Notes: a model not told the origin generated them from the sequence alone. A stretch of DNA of 60,473 nt from Tepidimonas ignava (GCF_004342625.1 NZ_SMAH01000016.1:1-60473); one strand, 5' to 3'; numbered from the stretch's first letter, positions 49,684 through 59,173 are shown. Translations and numbers: made by a program.

Positions 49684-50154
49684 TCAGCCCGGCGGGTGGC
49701 GGCGCAGCAGGTGCGCCATCTCCACCGCCACGCGGGCCGCGTCGCGCGCTTTGTCGTCTTGCCGCGCCACCGCCTGCGCCAGGTTTTCCACGGTCAGGAT
49801 GGCGTTGGCCACCGGGATATGGTGCTCCAGCGCCACGCGCGTGATGCCCGCGGCCGACTCGTTGCACACCAGCTCGAAGTGGTAGGTCTCGCCCCGGATC
49901 ACGCAGCCCAGCGCGATCAGGGCGTCGAAGCGCTCGGTCTGCGCCAGCGCCTGCAGCGCCAGCGGCACCTCCAACGCACCGGGCACCTGCTCCAGCACGA
50001 TGTCGCCCTCGGCCACGCCCAGCGCCGCCAGCTCCGCGCGGCACGCCGCGGCCAGCGCGTCGGTGATGCCCTGGTTGAAGCGCGCCTGCACGATGCCGAT
50101 GCGCAGCCCGCGCCCGTCCAGCGCCGCGGTGCTGCCCTTGTCCGCTCCCATCAT
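49684..50154 (-). CDS. ribH: 6,7-dimethyl-8-ribityllumazine synthase
   Basis: A 156-residue lumazine synthase ([71 protein letters not shown]). It joins ArP and the butanone phosphate made by RibB. It overlaps the ribBA stop by 4 bases (ATGA). Confidence 0.96.
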   Translation of the reverse strand: MMGADKGSTAALDGRGLRIGIVQARFNQGITDALAAACRAELAALGVAEGDIVLEQVPGALEVPLALQALAQTERFDALIALGCVIRGETYHFELVCNESAAGITRVALEHHIPVANAILTVENLAQAVARQDDKARDAARVAVEMAHLLRRHPPG

Positions 50155-51305
50155 GTCGAGGGTCCTTCCATCGAAATCGGGGGTTGTTCAAAGCCCACCA
50201 CCTCCAGCCCATAGCCGGTCATGCTGGGCATGCGCCGCGGCTGCCCCAGCAGCACCATGCGGTGCACGCCGCAGTCGCGCAAAATTTGCGCCCCAATGCC
50301 GTAGGTGCGCAGGTCCATGCGGCCGCGCTGCGGCGCATCGGTGGTGGGGGCACTGCCGCCAAACTGCTGCAACAACTGCTCGCCGCTTTCGCCGGCGTTG
50401 AGCAGCACCGCCACGCCGCGGCCGGCGTGCTGCAGGTGGCGCAGGCTGGCCTCCAGGCTCCACGAGTGGGTGCGCCGCCCAAGCTCCAGCGCATCCAGCA
50501 CCGACAGCGGCTCGTGCACCCGCACGGGGATCGCGTCCGCTGCCGCCCACGCGCCCACCACCAGCGCCAGGTGCACGGCGCCGCTGACGCGGTCGCGGTA
50601 GGCGTGGGCCGTGAACGTGCCCCACGCCGTGGTCAGCGGTCGGCTGGCCACGCGCTGCACCAGGCTCTCGGCGCGGCTGCGGTGCTCGATCAGGTCGGCG
50701 ATGGTGCCGATCTTGAGTCCGTGCTGCGCGGCAAAACGTTGCAAATCCGGCAGCCGCGCCATCGTGCCGTCGTCGTTCATGATCTCGCAGATCACCGCCG
50801 CCGGGGTGCAGCCGGCCATCGCCGCCAGGTCGCAGCCGGCTTCGGTGTGCCCGGCGCGCATCAGCACCCCGCCGTCCACCGCCTGCAGCGGGAACACGTG
50901 CCCGGGCTGCACCAGGTCTTCCGGGCGGGCGTTGGGCGCCACCGCCACGCGGATGGTGTGCGCGCGGTCGGCGGCCGAAATCCCGGTGGTCACGCCCTCG
51001 GCAGCTTCGATCGACACGGTGAACGCCGTGCCCATCTTGGTGCCGTTGCGCGGCACCATCGGCGGCAGGCGCAACTGCTCACAGCGCTGGCGCGTCAACG
51101 TCAGGCAAATCAGCCCGCGGCCGTACTTGGCCATGAAGTTGATCGCCTCGGGCGTCACATGGTCGGCCGCCAGCACCAGGTCGCCCTCGTTTTCGCGGTC
51201 TTCCTCGTCCACCAGGATGACCATACGGCCGGCGCGCAGCTCGGCGACGATTTCATCCACACTGGCGATCGGCGCCAGCGGTGCGTCGTGTGTGGGGGTG
51301 TTCAT
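50151..51305 (-). CDS. ribBA: RibBA-type protein with degenerate GTP cyclohydrolase II domain
   Basis: A 384-residue protein. The N-terminal DHBP synthase domain (residues 1-215) is intact: [31 protein letters not shown]-type [10 protein letters not shown] and [16 protein letters not shown]. The C-terminal domain aligns with GTP cyclohydrolase II, but the zinc-binding cysteines are gone: the usual CxxGDxxxSxRCDCG region reads [18 protein letters not shown]. It should therefore make DHBP from ribulose 5-phosphate but not open GTP. Similar RibBX-like proteins occur in other proteobacteria. The start at 51305 precedes [10 protein letters not shown]. Confidence 0.9.
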   Translation of the reverse strand: MNTPTHDAPLAPIASVDEIVAELRAGRMVILVDEEDRENEGDLVLAADHVTPEAINFMAKYGRGLICLTLTRQRCEQLRLPPMVPRNGTKMGTAFTVSIEAAEGVTTGISAADRAHTIRVAVAPNARPEDLVQPGHVFPLQAVDGGVLMRAGHTEAGCDLAAMAGCTPAAVICEIMNDDGTMARLPDLQRFAAQHGLKIGTIADLIEHRSRAESLVQRVASRPLTTAWGTFTAHAYRDRVSGAVHLALVVGAWAAADAIPVRVHEPLSVLDALELGRRTHSWSLEASLRHLQHAGRGVAVLLNAGESGEQLLQQFGGSAPTTDAPQRGRMDLRTYGIGAQILRDCGVHRMVLLGQPRRMPSMTGYGLEVVGFEQPPISMEGPST

Positions 51306-51372
51306 AAGGGCCTGTTTGGGGTCGGGTGCACCCCGGCGCGCGGGCGGCGCGCCAACGCACCCACCCGCGCAA

Positions 51373-52008
51373 TCAGGCCGGGGTGGCCTGTACGCCCAGC
51401 GCCAACATGCGCTCGACGTAGCGCGCAATCATATCCACCTCCAGGTTCACGCGCCGCCCGGCGGACAGCGCCCCCAGCGTGGTGTGCTGCACCGTGTGCG
51501 GGATCAGGTTGATGCTGACCCCGCAACCGTCGGGGCGGTCGTGCACCTGGTTGACGGTCAGGCTCACCCCATTGACCGTGAGCGAGCCCTTGTACGCCAG
51601 GTAACGCGCCAGCGGCCGCGGGGCCAACACCTCCAAGCGCCACGACTCGCCCACCGGCGTCAACGCCAGCACCGTGCCCACGCCGTCCACGTGCCCGCTG
51701 ACGATGTGGCCCCCCAACCGGTCGGTGGCGCGCAGCGCCTTTTCCAGGTTCACCGCGCCGGGCGCGTCCAAGCCGACCGTGCGCGCGAGCGACTCGGCCG
51801 ACACATCCACTGTGAAAACGCCCTGTCCACCGTCCAGCGTGGTGACGGTCATGCACGCGCCCTGGATGGCGATGCTGTCGCCCAACCCCACGTCGGCCAG
51901 GTAGTCGGGCGTGGCTTGCACCGCGAGCCGCACGCCGTGCTGTGGGCCGTCGCCCAGCGGAGCGACGTGGGTGATGTGGCCGATGTGGGTGATGATGCCG
52001 GTGAACAT
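51373..52008 (-). CDS. ribE: Riboflavin synthase alpha chain
   Basis: A 211-residue enzyme with two lumazine-binding repeats: [12 protein letters not shown] to [13 protein letters not shown], and the second with [17 protein letters not shown]. The C-terminus is slightly extended. It converts two lumazine molecules to riboflavin. It starts the ribE-ribBA-ribH-nusB-ybgC-tolQRA gene run. No FMN riboswitch is recognisable in the 15 bases between it and the pilus block. Confidence 0.94.
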   Translation of the reverse strand: MFTGIITHIGHITHVAPLGDGPQHGVRLAVQATPDYLADVGLGDSIAIQGACMTVTTLDGGQGVFTVDVSAESLARTVGLDAPGAVNLEKALRATDRLGGHIVSGHVDGVGTVLALTPVGESWRLEVLAPRPLARYLAYKGSLTVNGVSLTVNQVHDRPDGCGVSINLIPHTVQHTTLGALSAGRRVNLEVDMIARYVERMLALGVQATPA

Positions 52009-52023
52009 GCGTGGGGTACGGGG

Positions 52024-53640
52024 TCAGGGGAACGTCACGGACATATTACCGCAGGTGGCGTAGACCGTTTGCGAAGCGAGAATTGTTGTCCCATCACTGT
52101 CGATGTGCTTGATTACAATGGGTGAGCCAGTGCCTGTGCCTACGTTGCACACATACGCGTCGGTCACCCCGGTGGCGATGCATGATCCGGCCACGCTGCC
52201 AGCCTGGAATGTGACCGAACCCTCCGTGATGCCTTCAACGTATACATAGGTTAAACAGCCAGTGATGCCGGATTGAGTGCCAGCGAGAAAACTCGACGGG
52301 CACGCTGGATTTTCTGCACCGGCTGCGCTTTGGAGGCAGAACTTGTCCCCAACGTTGTAGTTAAACTCACTAGAAAGGGCGCTATATGTGCCTTTAGATT
52401 CGAAGTCGCCGGTGGAGGGGCATGAATTGTCCTGCGTTAACAAAAAATGATGTTTTTCGGCGGTGCCTGCATTATTGAAATAGCTGGCGGCGTTGGCCGA
52501 CAGGCTGTAATTTGATGGTTTCATTGTGCCTGCAGCGGGATAGGTGACGTTGGCAATGGTGCCGGTGATGCTAAATTGATTGTTGCCTGTGGTGACAAAC
52601 CCGCGGTAGGCACGCCGTGAGCTGTTGATTAGCTTTACAGTATTTTTGTTGCCCTGCGTCTCGGACGTCGCGGGGCTGGTCGCAAACGTTGTTTCATTGT
52701 TATAGTTGGAGGCACCCAAACAGGTTATCCACTTTTTCCCCGAGCTCGACACGGGTTCGATGCCGATATTTCCGTACCATTCTGGTCCCGTGTAGCATTT
52801 GTAATTCCAGTAATAAAATTTACTGCTGCCGATCTGGGTGGGGCTGTTATCTATTACGCATTGACCGTAGGATGATATCCGTATCTTGGGGGTGATGGCA
52901 TTATTGTCGGCAAATACTTTGCCTTCGATGGTGACGAAATTTGTTGTGGTGCAGTCACCGCCACAGTCGAGCTCCAGTGTATTTTTGTTGCTCGAGTCGA
53001 GTAACATGAGGCGGTTGTCCTTGGTCGCGACTTTGTAGCCCCCAAGGGTGTTTTCCCGAACGTTTGCACCGGCTACAACCTGAAAATCACCCGGCCGCGC
53101 ACGCCCGGTCGGCGCATTGAACGCGAGCCCGCTCGTGCCGCCCCCTGCATTGTTGGTTGGCCCTGTCGCGGCGGCCAATGCGCAAGTGTCTGTCGTCAAC
53201 AGTGTGCCGGTATAACTTGGCTTGGGGTTCATCTGGCTACCAGTGGCCGTGACGGTAAGGCTTATCACCGCTGCTTGCGGAAATGACACGCTGGCGCTAA
53301 GTGCCAAACTGCCACGGTTATGGAAGGTAGTCACCGCGCTGCTGGCAGCGTTTTGTAGTGCGGAACGAAGAGTGTTTGAATCAATGCCAACGCCACAGTT
53401 CGCCGCGTACGTGGCGCGGATGGCCGCCAGCGCGTATTCATAGGCACCGCGTACCGCTTGCATTTCGACGGTGTGATCCCGCGCTTCGCGGGTAGCTTGC
53501 GATGTTACAGTCTGCAAGCGCCCAAATGCGCCAACCCCGACCAGCACGATTGCAAGTGACACCAATGCCTCAACAAGCGCGTAGCCGTGTACCAGTTGGT
53601 TGCGCCTACGCTGGTCGATCACGCGGTATGTCCGTTTCAT
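52024..53640 (-). CDS. Large PilV-like minor pilin, possible tip protein
   Basis: A 538-residue prepilin-like protein. A 19-residue basic leader ends in G, followed by the type IV N-terminus [21 protein letters not shown] with Glu at +5. The remaining about 490 residues are Ser/Thr/Asn/Gly-rich and hold 14 cysteines (for example DCGGDC), suggesting disulfides. Minor pilins of the PilV/GspI kind are usually under 220 residues, so the C-terminal region is an added domain I do not recognise. It is last in a pilE-fimT-pilW-pilX-pilV order, and its GC is clearly below the neighbours. It may be a pilus-tip adhesin. Confidence 0.75.
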   Translation of the reverse strand: MKRTYRVIDQRRRNQLVHGYALVEALVSLAIVLVGVGAFGRLQTVTSQATREARDHTVEMQAVRGAYEYALAAIRATYAANCGVGIDSNTLRSALQNAASSAVTTFHNRGSLALSASVSFPQAAVISLTVTATGSQMNPKPSYTGTLLTTDTCALAAATGPTNNAGGGTSGLAFNAPTGRARPGDFQVVAGANVRENTLGGYKVATKDNRLMLLDSSNKNTLELDCGGDCTTTNFVTIEGKVFADNNAITPKIRISSYGQCVIDNSPTQIGSSKFYYWNYKCYTGPEWYGNIGIEPVSSSGKKWITCLGASNYNNETTFATSPATSETQGNKNTVKLINSSRRAYRGFVTTGNNQFSITGTIANVTYPAAGTMKPSNYSLSANAASYFNNAGTAEKHHFLLTQDNSCPSTGDFESKGTYSALSSEFNYNVGDKFCLQSAAGAENPACPSSFLAGTQSGITGCLTYVYVEGITEGSVTFQAGSVAGSCIATGVTDAYVCNVGTGTGSPIVIKHIDSDGTTILASQTVYATCGNMSVTFP

Positions 53641-53644
53641 GATA

Positions 53645-54883
53645 TCACCAGTCTTTCCAGCTACCGGGAATGGCTTGGGGTTTGCCTGCGCCGGCGAAGG
53701 GTTGATAATTTAGATTGGGATAAGGATCATAAACAATGGTGGTATTGCCAGACCCGCCGCCCGCATTCTTGGACAGCACTGCGCCATAGATGGTCGTATT
53801 TCCAGTGGTGGAAAAGGTTCCCATGGAAATAATGCTGCCATAAAACGTCCCTTTTATCTGTACGTTACCATCAACGACCAGCAGGATGGGTGCGGACGCG
53901 GAGCCGTATGTGGTATTCCCACTGATGTCGAGGTCGCCATGCACATAAACCACGCGCGCACGTGGGGTACCGTTGTTCATGACGGAATCAAAGCTGCTGC
54001 TTGAGGGTGGATATCCATATGTTGTCTGAAAGTTGCCCCGCAAGTCGACCGTCCAACCAGCATAATAGTTAACAAAAGCTTGTCGACTCATGCCGGTACC
54101 GAGGCTGGCCTGGAGAAAATCGTCGGAAGTAAGTCCTGAGAGTGTCAATAAGGTTGGATCGTTGTCGATGATGTCCAGGCCTACGATGCTGTTATTGTTG
54201 CCCATGTTGGTGGAGCAAGTGTATCCTGCAGGCACGTTGTTGCAGTTCGGGCCTGCATTGGTCGCGCGGTAGTCGCGTGTTTCTGGTGTTGGATTGGGGT
54301 CGGTAGCGGTATTCCGAATTAATGTGTTGATGGTGGCGTTTTGTGCGCTCAAATTGCCGCCGGCCCAGATGGTAAAGTCATTGAAATAATTGATTACGGT
54401 TGCGCTTCCGCCGATATTGGCGGCCCCGCCTGTGAGTAAAGGGGTTGGGAACTGACGCCCTCCCTGGGTGGGGTTGGTGCCTATTAGGCGTTCGGTGACA
54501 CGCTCAATGGCAGTTGCATCATCGCTGCGCCCAACGGCGACGATGATCGTTGGCATAGAACCACCGCTGCCGCATAAAGCTGTAGGCGACGATGGCCATG
54601 CATTTATCGCGCTTTCGCTTGAGCAGACCGCGGCTTTCATGTTTGTGGTATCAAGACTCGTATTTGCCGCGTTATTTGCGTAGTTAGCCTTGAGCGTCTC
54701 CAGGGCTGACATGGCGTTGATGAAGGCTTGCTGCTGTGCCTTTTGGTTGCGCAGCATGACGTATTCCGCAATCGTCGTGCGGTTAAGTGTAAGCGCCAGC
54801 AGTGTCGCAGCTAAAACCAGCACGACCGTGATTAGCAGCGAGGCCAAGCCATGCTGACGGGTTTGGTAGAGGGGGCGTAGCAT
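53645..54883 (-). CDS. PilX-like pilus protein with beta-helix-like C-terminus
   Basis: A 412-residue protein. A short leader (ending QHG) and a hydrophobic N-terminal helix (LASLLITVVLVLAATLLAL) resemble PilX, though the +5 Glu of classical pilins is absent. The C-terminal part (ARVVYVHGDLDISGN, LLVVDGNVQIKGTFYGSIIS, GNTTIYGAVLS) looks like short right-handed beta-helix or bactofilin-like turns. This is much larger than a standard PilX. It starts 26 bases after the pilW stop and ends 5 bases before the PilV-like gene. Function inferred from position only. Confidence 0.75.
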   Translation of the reverse strand: MLRPLYQTRQHGLASLLITVVLVLAATLLALTLNRTTIAEYVMLRNQKAQQQAFINAMSALETLKANYANNAANTSLDTTNMKAAVCSSESAINAWPSSPTALCGSGGSMPTIIVAVGRSDDATAIERVTERLIGTNPTQGGRQFPTPLLTGGAANIGGSATVINYFNDFTIWAGGNLSAQNATINTLIRNTATDPNPTPETRDYRATNAGPNCNNVPAGYTCSTNMGNNNSIVGLDIIDNDPTLLTLSGLTSDDFLQASLGTGMSRQAFVNYYAGWTVDLRGNFQTTYGYPPSSSSFDSVMNNGTPRARVVYVHGDLDISGNTTYGSASAPILLVVDGNVQIKGTFYGSIISMGTFSTTGNTTIYGAVLSKNAGGGSGNTTIVYDPYPNLNYQPFAGAGKPQAIPGSWKDW

Positions 54884-54909
54884 GGTTGATGTCGATGGAT
54901 TTGTCCGGT

Positions 54910-55626
54910 TTACAGAATGCGATCATTCGGTAGACGCACCGATGTTCGCACGGTCATACTGGGTAAGTCGCTTTGCCGCACGGATTGGCCGGTCAACACG
55001 ATGTATGCAGTTCGTATTTCGCGGCGACTGATGCCGGTGCACGGCGTGGTTTGTTCGGGGGCGGTTTGGGTTGCGCTCTGGGGGCCTAAAGGCACGCATT
55101 GATAGCCCAATGTAACGGTAAATGTTGTAATGCGAAGCGTGCGTGGATCTGTTAACGGCATCCATGCGGGATGGCTGTCACATGTGCTGCTGCTCGAGGT
55201 ATCCAGATTCGTTTGTTCGAGTAGCATTTGAATTGTGTTGTTGTTTAGACGAAAGCCGAAAAAATTATCGTTTGCAGTGGTGGTCATTGTGTTGTCGTAA
55301 GCAAAGAGCACACAGGTTTCGCTCTTGTGTGAAAAAATATCGGTTGCGGGTGCTGTTCGTTTTGTAAACCGGTTGGTTGAGAAAGTTGCCTGACTGTCGT
55401 ACCCGGCGCGCCGTAGCTCGGCGGCAATGATGTCAGCTGTGCGCCGTAGTTGGTACTGAACGTCGAGCTGTGCTGACATCGTACCCCCTGTGCGCGTTGC
55501 GGCCAGAAAGCTCCCGCCTATCATAACCGTGACCAGCAGCGCTACCGTCATACCCACCATGAGCTCGACCAGCGATACCCCGCGCTGATCTGAGGGGTGT
55601 GCGTCTGTCGCGTAAGGACTTAACAT
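54910..55626 (-). CDS. pilW: PilW-like minor pilin
   Basis: A 238-residue minor pilin. Leader ends SDQRG, followed by VSLVELMVGMTVALLVTVMIGGSFLAATR with Glu at +5, the PilW/GspJ form. The rest contains RRAGYDSQATF and a C-terminal SMTVRTSVRLPND typical of PilW. The ATG at 55626 overlaps the fimT stop by 7 bases. Probably part of the minor pseudopilus that primes pilus assembly. Confidence 0.87.
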   Translation of the reverse strand: MLSPYATDAHPSDQRGVSLVELMVGMTVALLVTVMIGGSFLAATRTGGTMSAQLDVQYQLRRTADIIAAELRRAGYDSQATFSTNRFTKRTAPATDIFSHKSETCVLFAYDNTMTTTANDNFFGFRLNNNTIQMLLEQTNLDTSSSSTCDSHPAWMPLTDPRTLRITTFTVTLGYQCVPLGPQSATQTAPEQTTPCTGISRREIRTAYIVLTGQSVRQSDLPSMTVRTSVRLPNDRIL

Positions 55627-56174
55627 ACCGGCACCTCGCCCAACGGCTGTTTCCCTGTGGGTGTGCACATGCGGCTGACACCGAGGCGATTGAGGGTGAT
55701 AGTAATCGCGTAATTGCTGTTGTTGGCAATAGTTAGCGCGACATCGTTTCCGCCACCAAAATTAAGCAAGCCGCGTCGGTCGATGGTGATTCGCACGTTG
55801 GCCGCGTTGGTTCCATCAATGGTGGCTGTGACCGTACAGGCGCTGCAAGACTTGGATGGTGCGATCCGCAAGTACCCTGTGGCGCAGTCGGTCTGGTTGT
55901 TTGTGGTGAGACATGCCACATTGCGCGATGTATCCACAATGAGAAGAGTGTCGGAGCTGTTGGTGGCGCCTAAATGGCGTCGCGAACTGCTTTCTGTAAT
56001 ACCGCTGGCGATCAGGTTTTGAAGTTCAGTTGCGGCGCGAATGATGTCGCGCCGCACAATATATTCGCGTAGGGAGGGTGCGGCGACTGTGGCAACGATG
56101 GCGATGATGGCCACGGTGACCATCAGTTCGATTAAGGTGACGCCGCGGTGGGCGACCGGCTTTAGTTCCAGCAT
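55620..56174 (-). CDS. fimT: FimT/GspH-like minor pilin
   Basis: A 184-residue minor pilin. The leader ends AHRG, followed by VTLIELMVTVAIIAIVATVAAPSLREYIVRRD with Glu at +5, the FimT/GspH signature. The soluble part holds several cysteines (ACLTT, DCATG, SCSACT). It overlaps the upstream pilE-like gene by 13 bases and the downstream pilW by 7, so it sits within a tight operon. Confidence 0.87.
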   Translation of the reverse strand: MLELKPVAHRGVTLIELMVTVAIIAIVATVAAPSLREYIVRRDIIRAATELQNLIASGITESSSRRHLGATNSSDTLLIVDTSRNVACLTTNNQTDCATGYLRIAPSKSCSACTVTATIDGTNAANVRITIDRRGLLNFGGGNDVALTIANNSNYAITITLNRLGVSRMCTPTGKQPLGEVPVC

Positions 56175-56587
56175 GATGTGGGGGATCGTGTGCCTGTGCT
56201 CGATATGGTTAATATTGTGCAGTTGGTGTCGCGTTTTGCAAATGTTGACTCACTTTTGGCGGTGGCGGTTAGCTGGTAGGTTGTGGCTGATGTTATGGTG
56301 CCACTGATCGTGTATTCACTGCTCACCGCCGGATCGACGCGCGTGCTGACAATGGTGTTAATGTCGATCTGATTGTAGGCTTTGGAATAAAGCTGCTTTT
56401 CTACTTCGAGGGCAACGTCCTGCAGGGCCGTCTGCGCGGCGCCGCGCGTTGCTTTTATCCGGTAGTTGATGTAGGCCGGATACGCGATCATCGCCAAGAT
56501 TCCGACGATCGCTACGGCGACCATGAGCTCAATCAGAGAAAAGCCGCGTGGCGAATGGGTGATGACGCGTATTGTGGGGGGGTGCAT
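56162..56587 (-). CDS. pilE: PilE-like minor pilin
   Basis: A 141-residue type IV pilin-like protein. A 15-residue leader ending PRG is followed by FSLIELMVAVAIVGILAMIAYPAYINYR, then GAAQTALQDVALEVEKQLYSK and two C-terminal cysteines (NCTI, SCWN), matching the PilE group of minor pilins. The ATG at 56587 has GAGG 6 bases upstream; the upstream ATG at 56614 lacks it. First gene of the minor-pilin run. Confidence 0.86.
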   Translation of the reverse strand: MHPPTIRVITHSPRGFSLIELMVAVAIVGILAMIAYPAYINYRIKATRGAAQTALQDVALEVEKQLYSKAYNQIDINTIVSTRVDPAVSSEYTISGTITSATTYQLTATAKSESTFAKRDTNCTILTISSTGTRSPTSCWN

Positions 56588-56769
56588 ACCAGGCCTCGAT
56601 ATCAGTTCGGACATAGCTTAATGTTTGGTAGCGCGCCGTCGAGGCGTTACCGACGACCGGCGCGCTGCGGGCGCCAAGCGGTCGAGGTGTTCCTCAACGA
56701 CGCCGCGTGCCCCGACCAGCCTAAGCTACCGCGGACATCGGGCGCATTGTCTATGTGTTGTCGGTGGGA
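56588..56769. promoter_or_regulatory. Control region of the minor-pilin operon
   Basis: About 180 bases between the pglL stop and pilE. It holds CCGGTCGTC on the minus strand (56652-56660), an 8-of-9 match to the AlgR box CCGTTCGTC of Pseudomonas, and an interrupted inverted repeat with GCGCGCC at 56631-56637 and GGCGCGC at 56659-56665. No clear -10/-35 or terminator was found. Confidence 0.35.
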
Positions 56770-58590
56770 TCACTCGCTTCCTCGGGCGTCGGCTTGGCTT
56801 GTGGCCGCACCCACGGTTGACGATGGGGGCGGACGCCCCGGCACCGGTGCTTCAAGCCAGGCCTGCCATGGTAGGTCCGGCCAGTTTGCTCGGTCCTTGC
56901 CTAATTCCGGCCATTCCTTGACGGCTTGTTCACACAAGCCAGGATGGAACATGCTGCACAGGCGCTGACCGTACCAGGCGGCCGATTGTGCGTCGCCGCG
57001 GTATGCATAGGCCAGGGTGGTCCTCCACAGCAGGCCGGGCAGCGGGTACCCGTGCGCCGTTCGCACCAACTGTTGCATTTCCTCGTCAGACAAGGCTGCG
57101 ATGTCACTGGTGGGACGCGTGAGCCAGTCGAGGCGGGCGAGCAGCCCGGGGTAGAGCGCGCGCGACCAGGGGTGGACCGCCGGCAGCCCGACGCGTACTG
57201 CGTTTGTTCCCTGTTGCCTCAGTAGCGTGTACAACTTTTCGACTTCCAGGTAGCCCCGCCAAATGGGATACGCCGCCGCTACGCTCAGCATCAGCCACAC
57301 CAAGCTGGCCAGCAGTGGCCATCGCAGATGTATGGGCCGCCCAGGCGCGCCTGTCAGGTGACCCGCGAGCAAACACCACAACCAAAGAAAAAAACCGTAG
57401 TGCAGCGGGTACTCCAGCAATGCGTGCACCAGCATGGCAGTCCCCATCAGCCAGACCCAAAGTTGGGCAGGTTCTTGCGCTGCACGCCATGCGCGCCACC
57501 AGAGCCACGCCACACAGGCTGCCACGGTTGCCCCGAGGGGGATGCCGAACATCAACAGCAGGTCCAGCACCGTATTGTGGGCGTGGGCAGCAATGCGGTA
57601 GTCAATGGCCCCGTAGACCGGGCTCAGACGTAAGTGCGCTTCGGCCATCGCAGTCAGGCCATGGCCCCACCAAGGCGATTCCAGCACAGCAGCCCAAGCC
57701 ATGCTCCACAGCCGAAGGCGCGCGCTGTCGGAGGTGAGCGATCGATCCTCCGGCGGGGACGGTAGCCCAAGCGCTTCCGCCAGCGGCGGCATGATTAATT
57801 CCAGTACGAGCAGCAGCCCGATGGGTGCGAGCGACCAAGCCAGTAAAGATGATCGAAGCTTTTGGCCACGCCAGCGCAGCCAACAAGCCACCAAGATCGG
57901 CGCCAATATCAGATTGAGCGTCGCCGTGCGAGACCCACTCAGGTACACGCCAAAGGTTAGGGCTGCTGCGCCGAGCCCAGCCAACCACGGTGCCAGACGC
58001 CGGGCCCATGGGTGTTGCCAGGGCCTGAGCGTCAGGTGCAGCACACTCCAAAAGCCCACGATCAACAACGTCCCGAAATTGTTGGCCTGAGCAATGTTGG
58101 ACGCGGTGCGGCCACCGCCCTGGCTTGGAAAGAAAAATGCCGGATCCCAATCACCTTTGGCTAGAGTACCTGTCCATTGCAACGTAGCCACAACGACGGA
58201 AAGAAGAGCCGCGATGGCAACCGGCCAAAGCACCATATCAATGCCCCGAGGCGCTTTACGCTGCGCTCCGATATGGTGAGCCAGCACCGCAACAACCATG
58301 TACGCACCCCAAACCCAGGTTTGTTCCAACACGGCATTACCGTGAGCGCATAGGGTGTGCATCAAGGGCAAGACGAAGAGCGTTGCGCAGATGGTGTGAA
58401 ACCGAATATCGAACGTTGGGGATCGGTCAAGATAAATTGAGAGCACCAGTATGATGGCGACTGCGAAGAGAAGCTCGTTATAAAATGTGCTCCAGGGAGT
58501 TAGATGGAGTGGAAATACGAATGCAAGTGCCAACAACACCGTCGTTAGGACGATCATCAGCTGATGGCTTATCCGTTGTGGTGTCGTCAT
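56770..58590 (-). CDS. PglL/TfpO-like O-oligosaccharyltransferase
   Basis: A 606-residue inner-membrane protein with about 11-12 hydrophobic segments and a long C-terminal soluble region. It belongs to the Wzy/O-antigen-ligase family, and the PglL marks are visible: NIAQANNFGTLLIVGFWS (the NxxQ-type motif) and AHAHNTVLDLLLMFGIPLG (the AHN motif), plus a C-terminal DUF3366-like LYPGLLARLDWLT. Such ligases attach oligosaccharide to pilins in the periplasm. It is directly downstream of pilA and its terminator, and its ATG (58590) lies 13 bases from the terminator. Confidence 0.82.
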   Translation of the reverse strand: MTTPQRISHQLMIVLTTVLLALAFVFPLHLTPWSTFYNELLFAVAIILVLSIYLDRSPTFDIRFHTICATLFVLPLMHTLCAHGNAVLEQTWVWGAYMVVAVLAHHIGAQRKAPRGIDMVLWPVAIAALLSVVVATLQWTGTLAKGDWDPAFFFPSQGGGRTASNIAQANNFGTLLIVGFWSVLHLTLRPWQHPWARRLAPWLAGLGAAALTFGVYLSGSRTATLNLILAPILVACWLRWRGQKLRSSLLAWSLAPIGLLLVLELIMPPLAEALGLPSPPEDRSLTSDSARLRLWSMAWAAVLESPWWGHGLTAMAEAHLRLSPVYGAIDYRIAAHAHNTVLDLLLMFGIPLGATVAACVAWLWWRAWRAAQEPAQLWVWLMGTAMLVHALLEYPLHYGFFLWLWCLLAGHLTGAPGRPIHLRWPLLASLVWLMLSVAAAYPIWRGYLEVEKLYTLLRQQGTNAVRVGLPAVHPWSRALYPGLLARLDWLTRPTSDIAALSDEEMQQLVRTAHGYPLPGLLWRTTLAYAYRGDAQSAAWYGQRLCSMFHPGLCEQAVKEWPELGKDRANWPDLPWQAWLEAPVPGRPPPSSTVGAATSQADARGSE

Positions 58591-58601
58591 GTGGTTCGGT
58601 T

Positions 58602-58631
58602 TAAAAAAACAAGGCGCCAGCCGGCGCCTTG
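58602..58631 (-). terminator. Rho-independent terminator of pilA
   Basis: A 9-bp perfect stem (CAAGGCGCC and GGCGCCTTG, 58610-58631) with a 4-nt loop, followed on the minus strand by seven T. It ends the pilA transcript and lies just before the pglL start, so pglL is probably expressed by read-through at lower level. Confidence 0.9.
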
Positions 58632-58654
58632 ATAGTAGTTTAAGTAATGGGGGA

Positions 58655-59017
58655 TCAAGTTCCAGAGAGGCTGCAATTGCCGGTACTAAGATCGCATGAC
58701 GCTGTTTTAGTGCCCGGGTTCTTAGGTGTGCCGACCAGTGTTCCTGTCGAGCTTAAGGTTACTGATGTTGGGTTCCACGATTGACATGCTCCCGTGGTTG
58801 GTAGTGACCCGCTTCCGGGTAATAGATTGGAGTCCTGATTGGCAATGGCTGCGACGATCGCATTGGTGAAACTTTTTGCTTCACCCAGGCAAGCATTTTC
58901 TGCTGACTTCTTTGTGTAGCTCCGATATTGCGGCAACGCAATCGCCGCCAAAATCCCGATGATCGCCACGACGATCATCAGCTCGATGAGCGTGAAGCCC
59001 TGTTGGACACGTTTCAT
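58655..59017 (-). CDS. pilA: Type IV major pilin
   Basis: A 120-residue prepilin. The short leader MKRVQQG is followed by [35 protein letters not shown], a textbook class IVa pilin N-terminus. Four cysteines (ACL, GACQ, ASC, GNC) would form the C-terminal disulfide region. The mature pilin is small for the class. GGAGG lies 6 bases before the ATG, and a sigma-54 promoter plus strong terminator make this a stand-alone, highly expressed unit. The C-terminus ends in NCSLSGT, Ser/Thr-rich as in glycosylated group I pilins. Confidence 0.94.
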   Translation of the reverse strand: MKRVQQGFTLIELMIVVAIIGILAAIALPQYRSYTKKSAENACLGEAKSFTNAIVAAIANQDSNLLPGSGSLPTTGACQSWNPTSVTLSSTGTLVGTPKNPGTKTASCDLSTGNCSLSGT

Positions 59018-59076
59018 GATGAACCTCCAATGATGGACACAAGATGGCCCTGCGGGTGCAGGGTTGTGTTCATCCT

Positions 59077-59092
59077 AGCACAGGGCGTGCCA
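59077..59092 (-). promoter_or_regulatory. Sigma-54 promoter of pilA
   Basis: TGGCACG-N4-GTGCT on the minus strand, with GG at 59091-59090 and GC at 59079-59078, the same sequence frame as the glnA promoter of this window. The predicted start (about 59066) gives a 49-nt leader. PilR encoded at 22.9-24.3 kb is the expected activator. Confidence 0.82.
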
Positions 59093-59156
59093 GCTCAGGC
59101 GCGGTGGGCTCGGCTCGTGCCCGCCCCTGTGGCGATGGTGCGACGGTGGGGTGGCG

Positions 59157-59173
59157 GATGTCAAGGTGACATC
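59157..59173. repeat. Inverted repeat upstream of pilA promoter
   Basis: GATGTCAAGGTGACATC: perfect 7-bp arms with a 3-bp spacer, about 100 bases upstream of the predicted pilA start, in the position expected for an enhancer-binding protein such as PilR. Confidence 0.6.

Noticed and set aside
51306-51372. Possible FMN riboswitch before ribBA
   Set aside because: The 67-bp gap is too short and lacks the conserved FMN-element sequences; the gap before ribE is only 15 bp.
56660-56690. Possible sigma-54 promoter for the minor-pilin operon (TGGCGCC-N4-GCGC on the minus strand)
   Set aside because: GG and GC spacing fits but the TTGC element and CAC are missing; too weak in GC-rich DNA.
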